From: Akkermansia muciniphila
GTDB taxonomy: Bacteria; Verrucomicrobiota; Verrucomicrobiia; Verrucomicrobiales; DEV007
Assembly: GCA_945883495.1 (NCBI GenBank)
Contig: CAMCXS010000038.1
Location: forward strand, 1 to 55,274
Length of the DNA: 55,274 bases
Direction of reading: 5' to 3'
The translations under genes were made by a program, and so were the position numbers. Shown here one piece after another: positions 33,694-44,115 of this stretch; the first letter of the stretch is position 1; each line of letters opens with the position of its first letter. The notes beneath the pieces are model-generated. The model worked only from the letters and a program-made list of their open reading frames with translations, was not told the DNA's origin and did no database searches.

Positions 33694-36189
33694 ATGAGCG
33701 ACCGCTACCAGATCGTAAAGAAAATTGGCCAAGGAGGAATTGGGGCGGTTTACGAAGCCTTCGATACCCAACTCAAGCGCCAAGTCGCGCTGAAGCGGGT
33801 CCTTACGCCAGATCAGGCCAGCCCGGAAGCAGTCGCCGAAGCGGCGGAAAGCCTGATGCAGGAAGCGACCACGATGTCGACCTTGAACCATCCAAACATC
33901 GTCAGCGTTTACGATGTCGGACGGGATGAGCTCGGAGGCTTTGTGGTGATGGAGTTGCTTCGCGGGGAAACGTTGGACCAGACGATCTCGGAATCGCTTC
34001 TGACCTTGGACGATTTCCGGGAAATCGTAAACCAGACGTTGGAGGCGCTGATCGCCGCGCAAGCCGCGGACATGCTGCATCGTGACCTCAAGCCTGGAAA
34101 CGTGATGGTGATCTGGCGCCCAAGCGGCAAGTTTCAGGTCAAAATCCTCGACTTCGGCCTGGCCAAAGTCAGCCATAGCCCTTCCAAGCAGACGATCGAC
34201 CAGGGCGACGCCATCCTCGGCTCCATATTCTTCATGGCGCCAGAGCAATTCGAGCGAGCGCCACTCACCTTCGCGGCGGATTTATACGCCATGGGGGCCA
34301 TTTACTACTTCACGCTGACCGGAAAATACCCCTTCAACGGACCTTCGGCCGCAGCTGTCATGGCCGCTCACCTGCGTCACGACGTGCCTCCGCTCCAGGA
34401 GTTACGCCCCGATCTTCCTCCAGAAATCTGCCAGTGGGTGATGTGGCTGATCAATCGCAATCCGGAGGATCGTCCCCAGTCAGCCCGTGAGGCGTTGGAT
34501 CTGTTCCCCGCCCCGCAACCGACCGGTGAAGTCGTCATGATGGCGGCCATGGTGGCCGACACGGTGCCCGTGGCCCGGGCGCTCCCCGCCGAAGCCACCC
34601 ACTCCCCAGCTCCCAAGCGGAAAGTTCCTGCCCCTCCGCCAGCCGTGGTGACACCGGCCAAATCGACCGGCCCTGTTTCCACCGTCCGCAAACAGACCGA
34701 AAGCTACTCGATTCGCGCGGACGACGATGACGACGAAGAGGAAGGGAACAGCAAACTCAAGCTTCTGCTGATCGTCGGAGTCTCCGTCGGCGCGCTGATC
34801 ATTTTGGCAGCGGCCGGGATGCATCTCGCCAAAGAGGCTAGCCTTGCGAGCTTCCGCAAACGAATTGACACCTTGGCGGCACCGAATCCAGAAGGCACAC
34901 CCAAAGACGTCCACCTTTTGGCCCCGTATCTATCCACCGACCCAAAACGGTCCGACGATCGCGTCCTGAAGATTCTCTCTACAATCACGGGGCCCGGGAT
35001 CGATGAAGCGATCGTCAGCGAACTCAAAAGCGCCCCAGCTGGCCCCATCCGGATTGGCTTGATGCGGGCCCTTGGAAGTCGTGGGGTTACGGCCGCGTTT
35101 GATCCCGTCCTTTCCATCTACCGCTCCACGCAAGGCGAGGAGCGGGCGGTCGCGGGAGAAACGATCCAGCACATCGCGAAACCGGGTCAAGAAGGCACCC
35201 TTTTGAGCTTCCTCAAAGACAACGTGCCCAACCGCGCCGACCTCGAAAGCGCTGTCGTCAACCTCATCCGGCAGAGCAAGGACGTCAACGGCCGCTCTCT
35301 CGGCCTGGTCGAGGACTTGACCGTCAGCAGCGGCGACTACCGGAAAAGCCTTTTCCGTATCGCCGGGCGGGTCGGGGGGACAAAAGCGCTTGAGCGTATT
35401 GGCCGTTCGATGGAGGACAAGGCAGGAGATTATTCGTTTCAATCGGATGCCATGCTTGCCCTTGCCCTCTGGCCAGATCGTTCTGCGGGCAATCTGTTGC
35501 GGCAATTGATGAACAGCGATAATGCCTCGATCGCCTCTGAGGCCTCCCGCGCCTACATCCGGCTGCTTTCAATGCCGGGAGGCGGAGACGATTCTGCCAA
35601 CTGGAAGTTTGTTCTCGAGAAAGCTGCTCGCGGCGATGCCCTGACGGTCTTCGAAAGCATGGCGGACAATCCCACCGCCACCACACTGGCATTCCTGACC
35701 AAAGGAGATCTCCCGGGCTGGGAGCGGACCTTTCAACAAGCGCAAAAAACCGTCGAAGATGCAGCGGCTTCGGCTCATCCGGTGCAATCGGGCAAAATGA
35801 TTTCGGCCAGTCTGGCCAAGCCACGGGGCGCCCCCGAGGGCGCTTCCTTCGTCGAGGAGGGCGCCTATTGGTCATGGACGACGCCGTCGGCTTGGTTCAT
35901 CTGGGTTCTCAACTTCTCCAAGGCGGGCACCTACAAACTAGAGATCATGTGCTCCGCGGAGCATGGCGGCGATAGCGAATTCATCGCTTCCATGGCAGGC
36001 CAGACCCGGAAGGGCACCACCGTGACCACAAGTTCAAAAACCGCCTTCGCCCCGGCGAAGATGGAAGGCGACGGCACCTTCCAAATTAAAGACAACCAAG
36101 TCGGCATCCAAGTGCTTGGCCTGCAAGCCGGCGACGTGACCAAGCCGCGGATCATGAACTTCAACGGCATCAAGCTGACCGCGAAGTAA
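33694..36189 (+). CDS. Membrane Ser/Thr protein kinase with large extracytoplasmic region
   Basis: An 831-residue Hanks-type kinase. Residues 1-275 are the kinase: glycine loop IGQGGIGAVYEAFD, ATP-anchoring Lys34 in VALKR, catalytic HRDLKPGN at 129-136 (Asp131), DFG at 153-155, and GSIFFMAPEQF. A Pro/Ala-rich linker precedes one membrane helix near 355-373 (LLLIVGVSVGALIILAAAGM). Outside lie about 330 residues of helical HEAT-like repeats (for example GPIRIGLMRALGSRGVTAAFDPVLSIY) and a terminal roughly 110-residue beta domain (YWSWTTPSAWFIWVLNFSKAGTYKLEI). The last resembles carbohydrate-binding modules. It probably senses an envelope signal; ligand and substrates are unknown. Confidence 0.9.
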   Translation: MSDRYQIVKKIGQGGIGAVYEAFDTQLKRQVALKRVLTPDQASPEAVAEAAESLMQEATTMSTLNHPNIVSVYDVGRDELGGFVVMELLRGETLDQTISESLLTLDDFREIVNQTLEALIAAQAADMLHRDLKPGNVMVIWRPSGKFQVKILDFGLAKVSHSPSKQTIDQGDAILGSIFFMAPEQFERAPLTFAADLYAMGAIYYFTLTGKYPFNGPSAAAVMAAHLRHDVPPLQELRPDLPPEICQWVMWLINRNPEDRPQSAREALDLFPAPQPTGEVVMMAAMVADTVPVARALPAEATHSPAPKRKVPAPPPAVVTPAKSTGPVSTVRKQTESYSIRADDDDDEEEGNSKLKLLLIVGVSVGALIILAAAGMHLAKEASLASFRKRIDTLAAPNPEGTPKDVHLLAPYLSTDPKRSDDRVLKILSTITGPGIDEAIVSELKSAPAGPIRIGLMRALGSRGVTAAFDPVLSIYRSTQGEERAVAGETIQHIAKPGQEGTLLSFLKDNVPNRADLESAVVNLIRQSKDVNGRSLGLVEDLTVSSGDYRKSLFRIAGRVGGTKALERIGRSMEDKAGDYSFQSDAMLALALWPDRSAGNLLRQLMNSDNASIASEASRAYIRLLSMPGGGDDSANWKFVLEKAARGDALTVFESMADNPTATTLAFLTKGDLPGWERTFQQAQKTVEDAAASAHPVQSGKMISASLAKPRGAPEGASFVEEGAYWSWTTPSAWFIWVLNFSKAGTYKLEIMCSAEHGGDSEFIASMAGQTRKGTTVTTSSKTAFAPAKMEGDGTFQIKDNQVGIQVLGLQAGDVTKPRIMNFNGIKLTAK

Positions 36190-36209
36190 GACCGCGCTTC
36201 CAGCTCCCC

Positions 36210-36854
36210 TCAAAACCGGACCCGCCAATAGGTCCCCACCACGGATTCATGTTTCCAGTGGGCCGGGCCGCCGGTGGTGAGAATCATCCCAAAGACATCC
36301 AAGTCCGAGCGAGGGCCGGCCTTGAACGTCGTTCCCAACGGGACAAACCGGTTTTCGGTCCATTCTCCCCGGTGCAAGTCGATCAGAACCTCGTTGTTCG
36401 CGAACACCCTCGTCATCGGCCCGATCGGCTCCGGCAGCACCCAGCTGAGCTGAAATCGGTGGCGTGAGCGATGCACCGTGAATTCATCGCCTTCGTTCCA
36501 ACGCCACTCCATCCGGTTGCGCCATTCCAACTCCAATCCCTCCGCCACTTCGAAGTGCGGGTTGATCTCCAACTCCGGCCGGAACTGCTCGAAGCGGACA
36601 TTGGTGCCGGTATTCTCGATACTGAGGAATGAGAGCCCAAGGCCGGCATCCAGCCACGGCAGAACCGCGTGCCGGAAGCGCGGGCTGATGATCTGGACGT
36701 AGGCGCCGTCCTCGGGATCCAGGCGATTCCCCAGGAAGATCCAAGCCTTGCTGTCCTCATTGCGCCAGAACTCCAACGCAGACCAAGCCCACCACTCTCC
36801 CCCCTGCACGGGAATGGCGGGGAGGAACAAGATCAGTAGCAGCGGAAGACGCAT
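36210..36854 (-). CDS. DUF2490 family outer-membrane protein
   Basis: A 214-residue exported protein with signal peptide MRLPLLLILFLPAIPVQGG. The mature chain has alternating beta strands and the DUF2490 pattern: WWAWSALEFWRNEDSKAWIFLGNRL, AYVQIISPRFRHAVLPWLDAGLGLSFL, FRPELEINPHFEVAEGLELEWRNRMEWRW, RSRHRFQLSWVLPEP and FANNEVLIDLHRGEWTENRFVPLG. It ends in TYWRVRF with a terminal aromatic residue, as expected of an outer-membrane barrel. The function of the family is unknown. It is convergent with the kinase gene, 20 bp apart, and downstream of fusA on the same strand. Confidence 0.83.
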   Translation of the reverse strand: MRLPLLLILFLPAIPVQGGEWWAWSALEFWRNEDSKAWIFLGNRLDPEDGAYVQIISPRFRHAVLPWLDAGLGLSFLSIENTGTNVRFEQFRPELEINPHFEVAEGLELEWRNRMEWRWNEGDEFTVHRSRHRFQLSWVLPEPIGPMTRVFANNEVLIDLHRGEWTENRFVPLGTTFKAGPRSDLDVFGMILTTGGPAHWKHESVVGTYWRVRF

Positions 36855-36939
36855 CGCCCGCTGAACAAGCCGGAACCATGCCGGGAGGGAAACGGATCGG
36901 TCAGATCTGGCGAATCTGACCGATCTCTCGAAGAATGAC

Positions 36940-39024
36940 TTACTTCTTCTCCTTGGCCTTGGCGGCCTCGGCGATCACGGCTTCCGAGACGTTCCGTGGG
37001 CAAGGCGCATAGTGCGAGAACTCCATGGAGAACTGGCCGCGGCCGGAGGTCATGGAACGCAGGTCCCCGATGTAACCAAACATATCGCTGAGCGGAGCCT
37101 CGGCCTTCACGCGAATCCCGGTCGGACCGGATTCTTGGGACTGAATCATCCCGCGGCGGCGGTTGAGGTCACCGATGACGTCACCCACGTGGTTGTCCGG
37201 AGTGAAGACGTCCACCTTCATGATCGGCTCAAGCAGCTGCGGAGCGGCCTTCGGCACAGTTTGGCGATAGGCGGCCTTGGCGGCGATTTCGAACGCGATG
37301 GCCGAGGAGTCAACCGCGTGGAAGCCACCATCAGTCAGCGTGACCTTGAGGTCGACCAACGGATAACCCGCGAGCGTGCCCTTCACGACGGAGAGGCGGA
37401 AGCCTTTTTCCACCGCCGGCCAGAATTCCCGGGGGACGTTCCCGCCGACGACGGCGGACTCGAATGTGTATCCAGTCCCAGCTTCGCCAGGCTCGATCAC
37501 ATATTCAATTTTCGCATACTGACCGGAACCACCGCTCTGTTTCTTGTGAGTGTAAGAATCCTCAATCTTCTTGGTGATCGTCTCACGATACGCCACCTGC
37601 GGCTTGCCGATTTCGACCTCGACCTTGTGGGTCCGCTTTAAGATATCGACTTTGATGTCGAGGTGAAGTTCACCCATCCCCTTGAGAATGGTTTCCCCGC
37701 TCTCCTGATCGGTTTCGACCCGGAACGAAGGATCTTCCTGGACCATCTTGCCGAGGGCGATGCTGAGCTTTTCCGCGTTTGCCTTGTCCTTGGCGGCGAC
37801 CGCGAGAGAAATCACCGGATCCGGGAACACCATCGGCTCCAGGGTGGCGGGATTCTTCGGATCGCAAAGGGTGTGACCGGTCTGAATGTTTTTCAGGCCG
37901 ACCAAGGCGATGATGTCGCCGGCTTGGGCGCTGTCCAACTCGTTCCGGGAATTGGCGTGCATTTCCACGAGACGGCCAACCCGCTCGGTCTTGCCGGTGG
38001 CGGTGTTGAGGATGGTGTCGCCCTTGCTGAGCTTGCCGGAATAGAGGCGGGTGAAGGTCAGGGCGCCGTATTGGTCGTCCATGATCTTGAACGCGAGCGC
38101 GCGCAACGGAGCGTCCGGCGTCACCGTGGCCACCTCACCGGTGTCGGTCCCTTCCAGGTCGACAATCGGCTGCGGCTTGACTTCGGTGGGAGACGGAAGG
38201 TAATCGACCACTCCGTCGAGCACCAACTGGACACCCTTGTTCTTGAACGAAGAACCGCAGAACGTCGGGAAGAAGTTCAGCGCGATGGTGCCCTTGCGGA
38301 TGCAACGCTTCAGGGTCGCGATGTCCGGGATTTGCCCTTCGAGGTATTTCTCCATGACTTCGTCGTCCTGCTCCACGGCGGCTTCGACGAGCTTTTCACG
38401 CCATTCCTTGGCCTTGGCCACCATGTCCGCCGGGATGTCGGTCACCTGGTAGTTTTCGGGCAAACCGGAATCGTCCCAGATGTAGGCTTTCTCGGTCAAG
38501 AGGTCGACGACCCCTTTGAATTGGTCTTCAATGCCGATCGGGAGCACCATCACCACGGGACGGGCCGCGAGGATGTCATTGACCTGCTTCACGACGCGGT
38601 AGAAATCCGCACCGATCCGGTCCAGCTTGTTGACGTAAATGATCCGGGCGACTTCGGAGTCGTTCGCGTAGCGCCAGTTCGTCTCCGACTGCGGTTCCAC
38701 GCCGCCAGAGCCGCAGAAAACGCCGATCCCGCCGTCGAGCACCTTAAGGGAGCGATACACCTCGATGGTGAAGTCAACGTGCCCGGGGGTATCGATGATA
38801 TTGAAGCGGTAGTCCTTCCAGAAACAGGTGGTGGCGGCGGATTGAATCGTGATCCCGCGCTCTTGCTCCTGCACCATGAAGTCGGTGGTCGCCGCGCCGT
38901 CGTGCACTTCTCCGAGCTTGTGAATTTTCCCGGTGAGCTTGAGGATCCGCTCGGTCGTGGTGGTCTTGCCCGCGTCCACGTGCGCGAAGATCCCAATGTT
39001 ACGGTATTTTGAAAGATCAGTCAT
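36940..39024 (-). CDS. fusA: Translation elongation factor G
   Basis: A 694-residue GTPase that drives translocation on the ribosome. All G motifs are present: [15 protein letters not shown] (G1), RGITI (G2), DTPGHVDF (G3), and NKLD (G4). Domain II, domain IV ([25 protein letters not shown], then [16 protein letters not shown]) and domain V ([31 protein letters not shown]) are complete. The start [20 protein letters not shown] is canonical; the frame is open upstream. It is not in a str operon here: no rpsL, rpsG or tuf is adjacent, and the downstream gene is a DUF2490 protein. Confidence 0.97.
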   Translation of the reverse strand: MTDLSKYRNIGIFAHVDAGKTTTTERILKLTGKIHKLGEVHDGAATTDFMVQEQERGITIQSAATTCFWKDYRFNIIDTPGHVDFTIEVYRSLKVLDGGIGVFCGSGGVEPQSETNWRYANDSEVARIIYVNKLDRIGADFYRVVKQVNDILAARPVVMVLPIGIEDQFKGVVDLLTEKAYIWDDSGLPENYQVTDIPADMVAKAKEWREKLVEAAVEQDDEVMEKYLEGQIPDIATLKRCIRKGTIALNFFPTFCGSSFKNKGVQLVLDGVVDYLPSPTEVKPQPIVDLEGTDTGEVATVTPDAPLRALAFKIMDDQYGALTFTRLYSGKLSKGDTILNTATGKTERVGRLVEMHANSRNELDSAQAGDIIALVGLKNIQTGHTLCDPKNPATLEPMVFPDPVISLAVAAKDKANAEKLSIALGKMVQEDPSFRVETDQESGETILKGMGELHLDIKVDILKRTHKVEVEIGKPQVAYRETITKKIEDSYTHKKQSGGSGQYAKIEYVIEPGEAGTGYTFESAVVGGNVPREFWPAVEKGFRLSVVKGTLAGYPLVDLKVTLTDGGFHAVDSSAIAFEIAAKAAYRQTVPKAAPQLLEPIMKVDVFTPDNHVGDVIGDLNRRRGMIQSQESGPTGIRVKAEAPLSDMFGYIGDLRSMTSGRGQFSMEFSHYAPCPRNVSEAVIAEAAKAKEKK

Positions 39025-39154
39025 TCCAGGTAGTCTACAAGTTAAGGAGTTTGCGCGGGCCGCGCGCGCTACATGTAGTTCATCGCGCAAATTTGGCAAC
39101 TGCGTGCTGCGCTTTCACGCAACTCCATACCTATGGTCCATCCCAAAGCGGGAA

Positions 39155-39589
39155 TCAACATGCCAAATCCGACCGCAACCGATGCACCGCTTCCTCAATC
39201 TTGGCCAGCGCGGAATCCACGCTCTCTAGCGGAATGTCACCCACCTCCCACCACTGAATCCGGTCCAGCCACTCCGGGAATGCCTCGGTCAGGAGCGGCC
39301 GATGTTCCAACTCACTGAGCGCGACGATCACCGAGGCCGTTTCCAGATCTTCCGTCTGCACCCGGCACGGCTCGCGATCCGCCTCCAGCGCGCAAGCTCC
39401 CCGCGTTTGCAAGGCGTCAAGCACGTAGGTCGAGATCGTCCCGGGATTGCGCGGCCGCGGGAAACTGGCGGCCAATCCCCGCGAACTCGCCCGCCACGGA
39501 GAACCGCTGCTGGCCGAGAGGTGGTTGAAATATTCTTCGGCGAACCGGCTCCGGTAATAGTTTCCGGTGCAGAGAAAGAGAACCTTCAT
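39155..39589 (-). CDS. Low-molecular-weight protein tyrosine phosphatase-like protein
   Basis: A 144-residue protein starting [15 protein letters not shown]. The signature Cys-X5-Arg (Cys7, Arg13) followed by Ser14 is that of low-molecular-weight phosphatases and arsenate reductases of the same fold. Further on are [21 protein letters not shown] and a C-terminal [13 protein letters not shown], where Asp could be the general acid. The usual DPYG motif of tyrosine phosphatases is not clear, so the substrate is open. The start overlaps the stop of the DUF255 gene by 4 bp, so the two are translationally coupled. Confidence 0.85.
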   Translation of the reverse strand: MKVLFLCTGNYYRSRFAEEYFNHLSASSGSPWRASSRGLAASFPRPRNPGTISTYVLDALQTRGACALEADREPCRVQTEDLETASVIVALSELEHRPLLTEAFPEWLDRIQWWEVGDIPLESVDSALAKIEEAVHRLRSDLAC

Positions 39590-41772
39590 GGTTTGGAATC
39601 AGTTCCGTGGAGCAAAGCTTCCAGCTCGGACACGGTTTGCACGGGCAACTTGCAGGCAAAATTCTCGCAGACATAGGCCGTCGCCTTGCCCCCGATCGCT
39701 TCTTGGGCGGCGGTGAACGGCGCAAGACGGGCGATCTCCGGATTCTCCCCGTTCGGCCGGAAGAGCACAACTTGGTCCGGCCGGAAATCCTTCCGCGCCG
39801 CGGCCAACAAATCTTTCACCGCCGGATCCCCGCGTTCTCCGGCAATGACGATTTCCCGGCCCGGCCCCGCCAAAAAATCGATCGTCTGCAACACGACCGG
39901 GAAGGAGTACGGAGCGTCCATGATGGATTGGCCAAACGCCCGCAGCAGTTCCCCCACCCGTTCGCCCAACTCCGCCCGGCCCGTCATCCGGTGGAGTCGC
40001 GCCAAATTCAACGAGGCCACCGCGTTTCCGGACGGGATGGCCCCGCCATATAGCGTTTTGGACCGCACCAGCAGCTCCTCGCTGTCATCCGCCGTCATAA
40101 AATAGCCGCCGTCTTTGGAGTCCCAGAAGTGGGCATTCATGACCTCCGTAAGTTCCAGAGCCGCCGCCAGATACTTCGGCTCAAAACTCGCCTGATACAG
40201 CTCGATCAATCCCCAGACGAGGAACGCGTAATCCTCCAAATGCGCCGAAAGTCCGGCCTGCCCCGCGCGATACCGCTTCAGCAAACGCCCGTCGTCCCGC
40301 CGCAATCTCGTCAACGCAAAGTCCGCCGCCCGGGTCGCTGCTTCCTCGTAGTCCTTTGAGTCAAACACCACTGCCGCTCGCGCCAAGGCGGCGATCATCA
40401 GCCCGTTCCAATCCGTCAAAATCTTGTCGTCCTTCTGCGGGTGCACTCGCGTTTCACGATGCTCGAACAGCTTGCGACGCGCTGCTTCTACCCGTTCGCG
40501 CAAATTCGCCGGGACCGGCTCCCGGAGGTGCGGGATGCTTTCCCCGGTCTGCGCGCGGGTAGCCTCTTCCAAGAAATTCCCCTCCGGCACGATCTGGAAG
40601 AGCTGGTTGAACCAAGCGCCCTCGCTCTCGCCGAGCACCTCGATCACTTCCCGCGACGTCCAGAGGTAAAACGTCCCCTCCTTCCCCTCGCTGTCCGCAT
40701 CCTCCGCGCTGTAGAATCCACCCTCTGGCGCGGTCAAATCCCGCAACACGTAACGAAGCACCTCGCGCGCCGTCTCCGCATGCGACGGATTCCCGCCCGC
40801 CTGATACGCATCCGTCAGTGCCATGACGAAGAGCGCCTGATCGTAGAGCATCTTCTCAAAGTGCGGCACCAGCCAGACTCGGTCCGTGGAATACCGATGC
40901 ACACCAAACCCGATTTGGTCGTAAATCCCGCCCAGCCGCATCGCCGTCAACGTCCGGTCCACCATGTCCATGGCCGGGGCTTCTCCACTCCGACGGTGAT
41001 ACCGCACCAGAAACGAAAGATTGGGCGGCACGGGAAATTTCGGGGCTCCACCAAACCCGGCGTTCTTGGGATCGAACGTCTGCAGAAAATGGCCATACGC
41101 CTGCTCAAGCATCGCCGCACCCGGCAGCTCTCCCGCAGTCGCCGTGGCTCTCGACTGCAAAAACGCCACCACCCGGTCGCTTTCCGTCAGCAATTTTTCC
41201 CGTTGTTCCGTCCAGAGCTGCTGGAAGACCCCAAGAATCGTCAACAACCCGCTCCGTCCCGGCCGGTCCGTTTTCGGAAAGTAGGTTCCCGCGAAGAACG
41301 GCTTTTTATCCGGGGACATGATCACCGTCATCGGCCATCCGCCGCTTCCCGTCATCGCCTGCGTCACCGTCATGTAGACCTCGTCGATGTCCGGCCGCTC
41401 CTCGCGATCGACCTTAATGGGCACAAATCCGGCGTTGATCGCCCGAGCCACTTCCTCGTCCTCGAACGATTCGTGCTCCATGACGTGGCACCAGTGGCAC
41501 GTGGTGTAACCGATTGAGAGAAAGATCGGCTTGTTCTCCGCCCTGGCTTTGGCGAACGCCTCTTCCCCCCAAGGGTGCCAATCCACGGGATTCCGGGCGT
41601 GCTGGAGCAGGTAGGGGCTCTGCTCGAAGATGAGCCGGTTGAACTCCTCTCCCCCATCCGGCGGCAGCGTGGAGATTTCTTCCGGCGAGGGCAACGGGGC
41701 GCGGACCGGGCCAGTGGCGGCATCACTGCTCATGGAAACGACCAGAAGGAGAAAGAGAATGGCACGGCACAT
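39586..41772 (-). CDS. DUF255 thioredoxin-domain protein (YyaL/SPATA20 type), exported form
   Basis: A 728-residue protein. The N-terminus has a signal-like segment ([17 protein letters not shown]). It then shows the DUF255 thioredoxin domain: [70 protein letters not shown] and [23 protein letters not shown]. The remainder is an alpha/alpha toroid ([66 protein letters not shown]), as in N-acylglucosamine epimerase-like proteins. The CxxC pair is intact. The physiological reaction is unknown. A TTG four codons upstream is an alternative start. Confidence 0.9.
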   Translation of the reverse strand: MCRAILFLLLVVSMSSDAATGPVRAPLPSPEEISTLPPDGGEEFNRLIFEQSPYLLQHARNPVDWHPWGEEAFAKARAENKPIFLSIGYTTCHWCHVMEHESFEDEEVARAINAGFVPIKVDREERPDIDEVYMTVTQAMTGSGGWPMTVIMSPDKKPFFAGTYFPKTDRPGRSGLLTILGVFQQLWTEQREKLLTESDRVVAFLQSRATATAGELPGAAMLEQAYGHFLQTFDPKNAGFGGAPKFPVPPNLSFLVRYHRRSGEAPAMDMVDRTLTAMRLGGIYDQIGFGVHRYSTDRVWLVPHFEKMLYDQALFVMALTDAYQAGGNPSHAETAREVLRYVLRDLTAPEGGFYSAEDADSEGKEGTFYLWTSREVIEVLGESEGAWFNQLFQIVPEGNFLEEATRAQTGESIPHLREPVPANLRERVEAARRKLFEHRETRVHPQKDDKILTDWNGLMIAALARAAVVFDSKDYEEAATRAADFALTRLRRDDGRLLKRYRAGQAGLSAHLEDYAFLVWGLIELYQASFEPKYLAAALELTEVMNAHFWDSKDGGYFMTADDSEELLVRSKTLYGGAIPSGNAVASLNLARLHRMTGRAELGERVGELLRAFGQSIMDAPYSFPVVLQTIDFLAGPGREIVIAGERGDPAVKDLLAAARKDFRPDQVVLFRPNGENPEIARLAPFTAAQEAIGGKATAYVCENFACKLPVQTVSELEALLHGTDSKP

Positions 41773-41889
41773 GGCGGGGGGCAACGTTCACCCTTTGTCA
41801 GATTCCGTTCCAGTCAACCCGGGGAAGTTACGAAGCGCTTTCCCGGCCCGGATTGACTTCCTTATTTCGCCGCATTAGTCTGTTTCCCC

Positions 41890-42705
41890 ATGAGTGTGAG
41901 CCTCCTCGGTATTCGCGCCAGTTCTCCCTTGATACAGTTCATGGGCTGGGATGGGGAATTGCACTATCCCTCCGACGACGGCGAGCTGATGAGCGATGAC
42001 ACCCTCCATTTCGAGTGGATTCTCTTCGTCTACGACGCCATCCGCGAGACATTCCAAGACCGCACGGACGTCTTCACCGCCTGCAACCTGCTCTGGTATC
42101 CCGTGGAAGGCCGTCCCGATATCCGCCGCGCCCCGGATACCCTGGTCGTCCTCGGCCGCCCCAAGGGACCACGTTCCTGTTGGAAGCAATGGGAAGAGGA
42201 AGACCAGCCACCGCATTTCGCCGTCGAGGTCGCTTCCAAATCGAACACCGAGGACGAATTCCGCGAGAAGCTGGCCTTTTACGACCGCTACGGCGTGAAG
42301 GAATACCTGGTCTACGACTTCACCAGGAAGAAACTCGCCATTTGGTCTCGAGAAGTGGATCCAACCACCGGCAAACCTCTGGAATTGAAGCTCGTCTCCA
42401 GCGGTGAGCCCTGGACCAGTCCGCTCCTCAACATCACCTTCTGGATGAGCGATGACGGTGCCCTCGGCATCCGCCTCCCCGATGGTCGCCTCGCCCGTTC
42501 CCACGAAGACGTTCTCCGTGACTGGCAACACGAACGCGCTCGCGCCGAAGCGGAGAAAGAACGTGCTGAGGCTGAAAAAGTTCGAGCTGAAATCGCAAGG
42601 ACAACGGCCGAAGCCGAATCACAACGCGCAGCTGCCGAGAAAGCACGCGCGGAACGCCTCGCCGCCAAGTTACGGGAGCTCGGCCTGGACCCGGACTCAA
42701 TCTAG
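41890..42705 (+). CDS. Uma2 family (DUF820) putative endonuclease with coiled-coil tail
   Basis: A 271-residue protein. Residues 1-200 match the Uma2 PD-(D/E)xK fold: MSDDTLHFEWILFVYDAI, then RPDIRRAPDTLVVL with the catalytic-type Asp, then PHFAVEVASKSNTEDEFREKLAFYDRYGVKEYLVYDF with the Glu-x-(S) pair and Lys. Residues 205-262 are a highly charged Ala/Glu/Arg coiled coil (ERARAEAEKERAEAEKVRAE). Uma2 families are expanded in cyanobacteria and some Verrucomicrobia and are of unknown function, perhaps restriction-like nucleases. It is divergent from the DUF255 gene and convergent with corA. Confidence 0.88.
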   Translation: MSVSLLGIRASSPLIQFMGWDGELHYPSDDGELMSDDTLHFEWILFVYDAIRETFQDRTDVFTACNLLWYPVEGRPDIRRAPDTLVVLGRPKGPRSCWKQWEEEDQPPHFAVEVASKSNTEDEFREKLAFYDRYGVKEYLVYDFTRKKLAIWSREVDPTTGKPLELKLVSSGEPWTSPLLNITFWMSDDGALGIRLPDGRLARSHEDVLRDWQHERARAEAEKERAEAEKVRAEIARTTAEAESQRAAAEKARAERLAAKLRELGLDPDSI

Positions 42706-42734
42706 CCCAGCACTCGCAAAAGCCACCTTTCCGG

Positions 42735-43865
42735 CTACAACCACCGGTTCCGGCGGAAGATCACCAGCATCCCGCTTACGATCACCAAGACAATGCCCCA
42801 GAATCCGAGCGGGTAAAACCAGCTCTGCCTCATCTCCGGCATATTCTCAAAGTTCATCCCGTAGACCCCCGCCAGGAAGGAAAGCGGCATGAACAGCGTA
42901 CTGATGATCGTCAGCACCTTCATCACCTGCGTCAGCCGGAAGTTGATCGCGTTCAAGTAGGTCTCCGACAACCCCGCCGCCTGGTCCCGGTACGTTTCCA
43001 GCAACTCGATCACCTGGATACAGTGATCATGAACATCCCGGAGGAACAGACGAGCCGCCTCGGAAATGTTGTTGTCGTCCGACCGTAAGAGACTGGCCAC
43101 CACCTCGCGCATCGGCCCCATCTCCCGACGCAAAACCAAGATCTCATGTTTCAAGCGGCGAGCCTTATGCATCACCTTTGGATTGGGGCGCTGCAAAACC
43201 TCCACCTCCATCTCCTCCAACCGCTCCGCCAGGTGATCCATCACCGGAAAGCAGCTATCCACGATCGCGTCCAGCAGCGCATACATGAGGAAGCTGGCGT
43301 CATGCTCCCGCAGCGCCGAACCGTCCCGGGAAATCCGGTCCCGGACCAAATCCCAGACATCGCCGCGGTCCTCTTGCAACGTCAGGAGCGTGTGCCGGCC
43401 CAGGAAAAAGCTGATCTGCTCACAATGGACCTTGCCCTCCCGCAAGGAAATCATCCTCGCCGCAATAAAGAGCCGCGGCAGATGACTGGAATCCCCCGGA
43501 TAAAACTCCGCCTTGGGCCGGGCGCCGGACCGCAGCGTGTCCTCCACCGCCAGCGGGTGCAGCTCATACTTGTGAGCCAACGCTGCCAGCGTCCGCAAAT
43601 CCGACAGCCCATCCACGTTGATCCAGCGCACCCGCGACCAATCCGGACGGTGTTCCGCCAGAAACGCATTCACATCGATCACGTCCACAGATCGGCATTC
43701 CTCCTCGGAATAATCCGTGCACGTCACAAACGTGCTGCCCGGCCCGCACGGCAGCAACATCAACTCCTCCGGCCGGATCCCAGCCGAACTTCCCGGACGA
43801 TCCGGCGGCATCAACCCGGCACCCGGCGAGGAAGCAGAAGAAGCAGGGGCATTGGCAGCATCCAT
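42735..43865 (-). CDS. corA: CorA family magnesium/cobalt transporter
   Basis: A 376-residue CorA. A large cytoplasmic N-domain (VRWINVDGLSDLRTLAALAHKYELHPLAVEDTL) leads through a long helix (RRLKHEILVLRREMGPMREVVASLLR) to two C-terminal membrane helices. The first ends in the selectivity motif YGMNFENMPE (GMN at 336-338). The chain ends in the basic FRRNRWL, as usual for CorA. It forms a pentameric channel for Mg2+ and Co2+ in the inner membrane. The N-terminal 30 residues are a Pro/Ala/Ser-rich extension. No magnesium riboswitch is evident upstream. Confidence 0.95.
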   Translation of the reverse strand: MDAANAPASSASSPGAGLMPPDRPGSSAGIRPEELMLLPCGPGSTFVTCTDYSEEECRSVDVIDVNAFLAEHRPDWSRVRWINVDGLSDLRTLAALAHKYELHPLAVEDTLRSGARPKAEFYPGDSSHLPRLFIAARMISLREGKVHCEQISFFLGRHTLLTLQEDRGDVWDLVRDRISRDGSALREHDASFLMYALLDAIVDSCFPVMDHLAERLEEMEVEVLQRPNPKVMHKARRLKHEILVLRREMGPMREVVASLLRSDDNNISEAARLFLRDVHDHCIQVIELLETYRDQAAGLSETYLNAINFRLTQVMKVLTIISTLFMPLSFLAGVYGMNFENMPEMRQSWFYPLGFWGIVLVIVSGMLVIFRRNRWL

Positions 43866-43988
43866 GCCCTACCAAGCCAAAACTCCACCACTTTGCACGC
43901 GCGTTTCGAAGATTCTTATGCACTGACGCGCGGTTAAGGGTGGATGGGCGGGAAAACGTTTTGCCCGGGCGCAGAGCCAATTTGGCCG

Positions 43989-44036
43989 AAAGCGATGCGC
44001 TGAGCCGGCGGACTCTGGCTCAGGTGGCATCGCTTT
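43989..44036. terminator. Strong hairpin between the M3 peptidase gene and corA, probable bidirectional terminator
   Basis: AAAGCGATGC (43989-43998) pairs exactly with GCATCGCTTT (44027-44036). A second stem, TGAGCC (44001-44006) with GGCTCA (44017-44022), lies inside it. The outer arms give A- and T-rich ends on both strands, typical of a two-way terminator. For the leftward peptidase gene it lies about 80 bp past the stop codon. Confidence 0.65.
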
Positions 44037-44115
44037 TGGCGAGGATCGCGGTGAGCTCGGAAACTCTTTGTGCGTCCAGGATCAATTCCCGCCCAATGCT
44101 CTCGTCTCGCACAGC

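Noticed and set aside
37663-39012. 449-codon plus-strand open frame
   Set aside because: Antisense to fusA, whose GTPase motifs are unmistakable.
40441-41517. 358-codon plus-strand open frame
   Set aside because: Antisense to the DUF255 gene; Arg/His/Pro-rich with no motifs.
43946-43967. GGGCGGGAAAACGTTTTGCCC hairpin near corA
   Set aside because: Needs a bulge and has no T-run; the stronger hairpin at 43989-44036 is the better terminator candidate, so this was not listed as a feature.
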